DNA of 54,200 nucleotides from Symbiodinium natans (taxonomy: Eukaryota > Sar > Dinophyceae > Suessiales > Symbiodiniaceae). Below, piece after piece: positions 48,695 through 54,200 of the stretch (the stretch's first letter is position 1; each line of letters opens with the position of its first letter). The stretch lies in the NCBI GenBank assembly GCA_905221605.1, contig CAJNDS010000888.1:1-54200 (forward strand), given 5' to 3'. A program made the position numbers and the translations under genes. The notes beneath the pieces are model-generated. The model made no database searches and was not told the DNA's origin. It worked only from the letters and a program-made list of their open reading frames with translations.

Positions 48695-51600
48695 ATGGGT
48701 TGTTGTGCAAGCAAACCAGCGCAGGCCACGGAGGCCAACGGGACTTTGCCGACGCTGCTCGGAGCTGCTCACTGCCAGGCCAGCAAGAAGCCTGGCACTT
48801 TTACCTTGGGACGTGCGGAGCTATCGCAGTACTTTGCAGGCGGTTACCTCCGAGGCGAGTTGTTTGTGGGCGAACAATACATCGAGGGTTCCATTGACGG
48901 CCAACTGCGCACGTTCAGATTTGATGCTGACGACGGCCCTGTCCATGTCTGGCAGCATGCTCTTGACCTGCGAGACCTTCTCCCTGCTGACGACGGAGAA
49001 ATCGTAGTGCTGTACCACTATACGAACGCTGTCGGCTTCCAGAATGTTGCAAATCTGGAGCAAACCGCATCAGAGCTGTTCGCCTCGCTTGAGGATTGTC
49101 GTGCGCACTTCGGCATGGGCGTGTACACTTCTCAGCACGAACCTTCTGTTTGGAAACTGCGCAGACGCATCTTGCTGAACAATTACAGCAATGGGTCTCC
49201 TTTTCAAGATGCCGAAGACGAAGAAGCTAAGCGGGTTTGCCATCAGTGGGGGGAACACAACTCTTCTGGCCACCGTGGGGCATTTTGCATACCTCTGCTG
49301 GTTCCCTCGTCCTTGGCCTACAACATTTTCGTTCGGCAGACGCCTGACCTCGCAAAGAAGCTGGTGCAAGACAAGAAAACAGGCCGAGAGCGGAAGGTCC
49401 GATTGGGCGAAGATTACAAAGGCAAGCCTGTACATCGGGCCCGTGACGTCTGGGTAGTGCGCATCACAGACGATGCGGGCAAGGTGCACCATGCCTCTGC
49501 TGAAGCAGACGGCAAGCTCCAGCTACTACAAGCGCGTCTTGCCCACTTGCGTGCGACAAATGGCGATGACAACGAGAAGACGATTGCCTGCATGGCTGAG
49601 CTGGCGTGTTGGCTGCGCTTTCGTGGACAGCGGGGACAGCTTGACGCAGCTGAAGAGCTGTTTCGGGAGTGCCTGCGCAGATACCGTGCTTTGTTGACTG
49701 CATATCACCCCAAGACGCTAGCTAGCATCAGGAATTTGGCTCAGATGCTGAAAATCAAGGGCAACTTCCAGGAGGCAGAACATCTTTTCCTCGAGGCCGT
49801 ACGCTCATGCTTTGCCACACTGGGGGAGAACCACCCCACGACGATTAAGTCCCTGGATGATCTAGCAGACATGTTGGCATCGCAGGGCCGTCTGCAAGAG
49901 GCAGAGCCCCTTCTCCGCGACGTCGTTGACAGAAGCCGCGCTGTGCTGGGAGAGCAAGCCCTCAACACGCTGAACAGCTGCTCTGGTCTGGCTGGAGTGC
50001 TGGTCTCACAGGGGCGATTGCACGATGCGGAGACTCTTTACCGCGAGGTCCGGTTTTAAGATCTTTTTTCGTAGTTGTTATTGGTTGCCTTTGCGTGTTG
50101 TGTTTATGTTGTTGTTGGTTTTCCTGGTCGGTCGGCCAGTCAGTCGGGTCAGTCGGTCAGGTCCGGTCGGCTGCTCCGTCGGTAGGTCGTCACCTGGTTT
50201 GTCCAGCATTCGCGCGCTTTGGACGGGATAGGAGCAACGACAAGCAGCAGCAGCCAAAACACATCAAAAAGCTCCAATTTAAAATTGAAAAGGAAGAAGA
50301 AAAGAGAGAGGACGAGGAGAGGCAGGAGGAAGGAAAGGATCCCTGATCGCTTCTTCCATTTGGGTCCTGAATCCAAAAAGAACGAAAACCAAGGGGGAGG
50401 GAAAGGGATGTCCTCCTAAACCCTATGCCCTAAACCCTCTTCCGTACGTTCATGAGACGAAATAGACAAAGAAGAGAAAAGAGCAAGCCGGAAAGCATCT
50501 GCCTTCTGAATAAGACATGAAAAAGGAAATACTTTAGGGTTTAGGCCCTGAGGCCATAGGCCTTGGGCTGTAGGCCGTAGGCCTTAGGGTAGGGGAGAAC
50601 GAAGGCAAGTGCTAATCCGGACCTGCTCCTCGGCCCCGAAGACCCCTCAGTATGCAAGCTGGAGAGAGCTTGGAAGTTTCGGTGTATTCAGTGCAAAGTC
50701 ACCATATCAGGAATCTTGCTGCCCGCGCTAGAATTTGAAAGCAAGAAGCGCTGAAATCCTGCAATCAGATGATATCCCTAAAGTTTTGGCTCAGGGAGAC
50801 TTGGGAACATGTTATTATTTGTGGGCACTATAGGAACCGAAAAGTTGAGTGTCTCTAGTGTTTTTTGGGTTCCTCATATTACGGTTTTTTCACTAAATTG
50901 TTGATATCCTGAAATAGTTCTCTCGAACCTCCAGGAGATGTTAGGGTAACACTTTGCAAACGGGAAACTCTAATCAAAAAACTGATGTTGAGAGTCTTTG
51001 GAACTTGCAAACTTGTTATGTCATCTTGAATCCTGTTCTCCAGTCCAGACTTTGTTTGAAGGATTTTAGGATTCTAAAAGTTCAATGCTCGAAAATATTA
51101 ATTGTGTCTTGTTTGTGTGTGTTTTTTGTGAACGTTTTATGATCTTGTGGCACCGAGGTAATCTCATGGATGTCCACCGGATCTCCGGCAAGACTTGAAT
51201 ACAAAGACTTGGAAAGTCAAAGAAACTCTGCGAGCTAATGATAATAAAGAATTTGGTGGTGCGTAAATTGTGAAGCATAAGTATATCTAGCTAATTCCTG
51301 AACTGTTCAAATAGAAATCCTGCTACCCTCGGGGCGCTATGTTTTCAAGTTCCTGCATTGTTTGGGTTATCAAGAAGACATAACCTTAAAATAGTATCCG
51401 ATTCTTGCATGTTTATCTCCCTGTATTTAGATGTATGGTTGTATGCACATACGTGTATATTATCTCATGGTGGGAAGGTTGCATTTTCTATTGCATGTTT
51501 GGCACCGATTTGCTCACTGTTTTTGATTTTGGACAAGCACCACCGTTTTTTCAGGTTCGGAACACAACGAAAGGGGTGCACTGTACAACTTAGCGGGGAC

Positions 51601-54022
51601 AGGTATTCATGCATGAAGTCGTCGCAGCACAGGAGGAAAACAACTTAGCACGTGCGATTCCATGTTAAAGGCAAGGCAGCAAGCACCTATACATAAGGCA
51701 TGATGCAGTGAATTGAACAAATGGGAGTTTCTCAAAATGGGTGGCCCTTAGGGATACATTCAGGGAATGCAGGGGTCCGTTGTCGGGATCAGAAGGGATT
51801 GTTTTGAGAAGCACCTGTCTGCTTTTTTGTGTTTTTCACGGTGGGCGGGCCCTACAGTTTTGTAGACCTTAAGTCATAGCATGACGCATGCAAATTTCCC
51901 GCAACGAAGGACCCCGAATATTGCGGCACCCCACAAAACAAGTAGCATACTTGCGGGATGCATGTCCAAAATGAGTGGTCGACAGCTAAAGTTTTTAAGA
52001 ACTCAGGCCAACATCATCGTTTCGCGTTAGGGGGTATACGGCTTGTTCTCAAATTCGAGGTCTTCTTCTGGGTCTCTTAGCAACCCTTTTTTCGAGCGCT
52101 CTATTGTCAGAAAGTTCCGTACTCACAGCAAGAGGAGGCACTCGAGAACCTTGTCAATTGTCTTGTTGTGTCCTGCAACAGAGCGAAGGGGATAATCCAC
52201 GGGGTATGGCAACCTAAACCCTAAAGGCATCCTGGAACACGGACGGCTACGCAGCAACTTAGCATAATGTGTCCAAACCTAGCGAAAACTAGAAAGAACG
52301 GTGAAATCAACAACAAGACACAACGCAACCAGCTCCCGTGAGGTCAGGGATGGACGATGCAGAGCGCTGGGACAGCACCACCCCTCGACACTGAGTAGCA
52401 TCAACGACTTGGCATCAACGCTGCATGAACAGGGACGCCTACAAGAGGCGAGCGTGCTCTTTCAGGAGGCCTTAGAAGGATGCCGTAGCAAGCTAGGGGC
52501 GTGCCACCGAAAATCTGTGGCGACGGCCTCCAACCTGGCGATGAATCTGAAGGGACAAGGACGCCTGCAGGAAGCGGAGCTTCTTTTCCGCGAGGCTTGG
52601 GAAGGCAGCTGTTCCGCACAAGGGAACCACCATCCTGACACCCTGATCATCCTCAACAACTTGGCTGCTTTACTGCTGAATCAGAAACGCTTGGAAGAGG
52701 CAGAGTCGCTGTACTGCGAGGCCGTAGACGGATGTCATGCCGTTCTTGGGGAGCAGCACCAAGATACAATGCTGGCACTTCTGGGCCTGGCGGCGGTGCT
52801 GGGTTCTAAGGGACGGCTGGAAGAGGCTGAGAATCTTTCTCGCGAGGCCATAGTAAATGGTCTGAGGACTGTCGGAAAGGATCACCTCGTTCAGCTTCTT
52901 GGCAACCTAGCAGTGACGTTGAACTCCGATGTCCTTCTTCAAAAGGCTTTGGAAACGGGGCGTGCTCTGCTGCCAGAGAAGGACTTGAACATGCTGAAAC
53001 TCAAGACCAACTTGGGGCTGATGTTGGTCCATCAAAAACGCTTGGAAGAGGCAGAGCCTCTCTTATGCGAAGCATTGGAAGGTAGGCGTGCTGTTCTGGG
53101 GGAGCAGCATCCGGACACACTCGCCAGCTTGGACAACTTTGCAGGACTCCTCAAAGAACAAGGATGCTTGGAAGTGGCCGAGCTCCTTTTCCGCAAGACC
53201 CTCGAAGCCAGGCGCGTTGTTCTGGGAGAGCAGCACGCGGACAGGCTGGACAGTGTGGACAACTTGGCGGTGCTGCTCAGGGATCAGAAGCGACTGAAAG
53301 AGGCGGAGCCTTTTTTTCGTGATGCCCTTGAGCGCAGTCGCACGACTCTGGGGATGCACCACCCTCGGACACTAGCTCGTGTCGACAACTTGGTGGGGTT
53401 GCTGCAAGTCCAAGGATGCTTACAGGAGGCAGAGTTAGAGCCCCTCCTCCGCGAGGCAATTGAATGCAGAGGCACTGCTCTGGGGAAGCATCACCCTCAC
53501 ACGCTGAACTACGTCAACAGCCTTGCAGGGTTGCTTCAGAGCCAAGGACGCCTTCAAGAGGCAGAGGCCTTTTTTCGTGAGGCACTCGCAGGCAATCGCG
53601 CCGCGTTGGGGGACCATCATCCCCACACACTCATAGCTATCAGCAACTTGGCTGGGCTGCTGAAGGCCCGAGGACAGCTGCGGGAGGCAGAGGCCCTTCT
53701 CAGAGAGGCCCTCGAAGGCTGTCGGGTGCGTTTCGGCGAGTTGCACCCAAAAACATTAGGCACAACATACGGCTTGGCTACGCTCCTGGAAGAGATTGGG
53801 CAATTTGATGAGGCCGAACGACTCTTCCGTGAAGAGCAGGCAAAATGCAATGCGATGTTCGGCGCCCAACATCCAAGCACGGTCAACTCGACCATAAATT
53901 TGGTCAGATTTCTGAAGGAGCGGGGTAAAGTGCTGGAACTGCTGCAACTTCTCCAAAGCCAGACTGGGCAATACGACCAAGAACGAGAGGAGGTCATTCA
54001 GATGATTCAAGCAGCCATGTGA
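48695..54022 (+). CDS. N-acylated ADP-ribosyltransferase-like (HYD1-type) domain fused to a long TPR array, two exons
   Basis: Exon 1 is 48695-50047 and exon 2 is 52343-54022; together they encode 1010 residues in frame. I chose the ATG at 48695 because it gives MGCCASKP, a myristoylation (Gly2) plus palmitoylation (Cys3, Cys4) signal for membrane anchoring; an upstream in-frame ATG (48635) would hide it. Residues about 104-260 resemble the ART fold of the HYD1 class: LYHYTNAVGF (His108), FGMGVYTS (Tyr144) and a later RDVWVV (Asp251). From about 295 onward come some 17 TPRs of exactly 42 residues (typical LGEQHPDTLASLxNLAxLLxxQGRLxEAExLxREALE), kinesin light chain/nephrocystin-like. One TPR is split by the intron; one (near 52880) is short. 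Inference: membrane-tethered modifying enzyme with a scaffold or sensor array. Activity is unproven; the ART call rests on short motifs. Confidence 0.6.
50048..52342 (+). other. 2295-bp intron inside a TPR repeat
   Basis: Donor GTCCGG, acceptor CGTGAG. CCGCGAGGTCCGG (50042-50054) and CCGTGAGGTCAGG (52336-52348) form an 11/13 direct repeat at the borders. It is AT-richer than the exons and holds a few telomere-type units (50415-50438, 50532-50545), but no supported gene. Confidence 0.75.
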
Positions 54023-54200
54023 AAGCGAAATTTTCTGGATATTGGGGCGACGACTCCGACATGTCATCCCTAAGTTGTTGGGAGTATTTCGGCTCAAGAT
54101 GCTATAGCTCCTAGGTAGGATAAGGGACCCTTAAAGGGGACCCTTTCTGAACCCTCTTCTGGCTCTCTTAAGCAGGGACTTTATTCAGAGGGTCTATATC
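54023..54200 (+). other. 3' flank of the ART-TPR gene
   Basis: No coding signal. TATTTCGGCTCAAG at 54085-54098 resembles the 3' end of the dinoflagellate spliced leader (see findings). A GGGACCCTTAAAGGGGACCC inverted sequence lies at 54124-54143. Confidence 0.4.

Noticed and set aside
50770-50785. TTTTGGCTCAGG in the ART-TPR intron as a leader relict
   Set aside because: Diverges before the terminal AAG and is not followed by a coding start.
1-54200. CRISPR arrays, tRNA or rRNA genes, bacterial insertion sequences
   Set aside because: No regular repeat-spacer structure, cloverleaf or conserved rRNA core was seen; short repeats here are telomere-type tracts or MITEs. A covariance-model search would be decisive for small RNAs.

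Overview
The window looks like a nuclear segment of a core, probably photosynthetic, dinoflagellate. Supporting signs are dispersed telomere-type (TTTAGGG)n / (CCCTAAA)n tracts in most intergenic and intronic sequence, small GC-rich exons separated by repeat-rich introns, splice donors of the GT, GC and GA types, many short palindromic MITE-like elements (some acting as introns, i.e. introners), and protein families typical of the group: a two-domain iota-type carbonic anhydrase, an RCC1-like DGSVVTWG-repeat protein and long 42-residue TPR arrays. The species cannot be named from sequence alone. I found no rRNA, tRNA, bacterial operon or CRISPR array.

Layout. 1-16.1 kb (+ strand): a tubulin tyrosine ligase-like (TTLL) gene in at least 14 tiny exons. 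Eleven consecutive exons (3238 to 14119) join in one reading frame. Its roughly 5-kb intron (4919-9978) holds a complete-looking five-exon gene on the same strand for a membrane protein with a TIR-like core (6563-9329). 16-29 kb: isolated exon-like islands on the + strand that I cannot assign to a family, and a 2.4-kb element with terminal inverted repeats that carries a 102-bp palindromic satellite and an AT-rich degenerate array (21.2-23.7 kb). 29.4-31.1 kb: uninterrupted iota-CA gene. 33.9-34.3 kb: small secreted Cys-rich protein. 35-46 kb: more exon islands, a CCAATTTTGGGC minisatellite, a decayed duplicate of the iota-CA 3' end, and degenerate telomere-type repeats. 46.7-48.1 kb: RCC1-like gene with a decayed 5' repeat. 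48.7-54.0 kb: a putative membrane-anchored protein joining an ART-like (HYD1-type) domain to about 17 TPRs across a 2.3-kb intron.

The strongest pattern is architectural. Predicted donors often abut the G-rich form of the telomere repeat (G|GTTTAGGG), and predicted acceptors often follow the C-rich form (CCCTAAACC...CAG|G), so introns carry inverted telomere-like ends with strand polarity. Two places give direct evidence that these tracts insert: a 14-bp target duplication in the TTLL gene, and a pseudogene/parent comparison at the iota-CA tail. Exon assignments rest on reading frame, splice-site fit and family motifs recognised by eye; nothing was aligned or searched.
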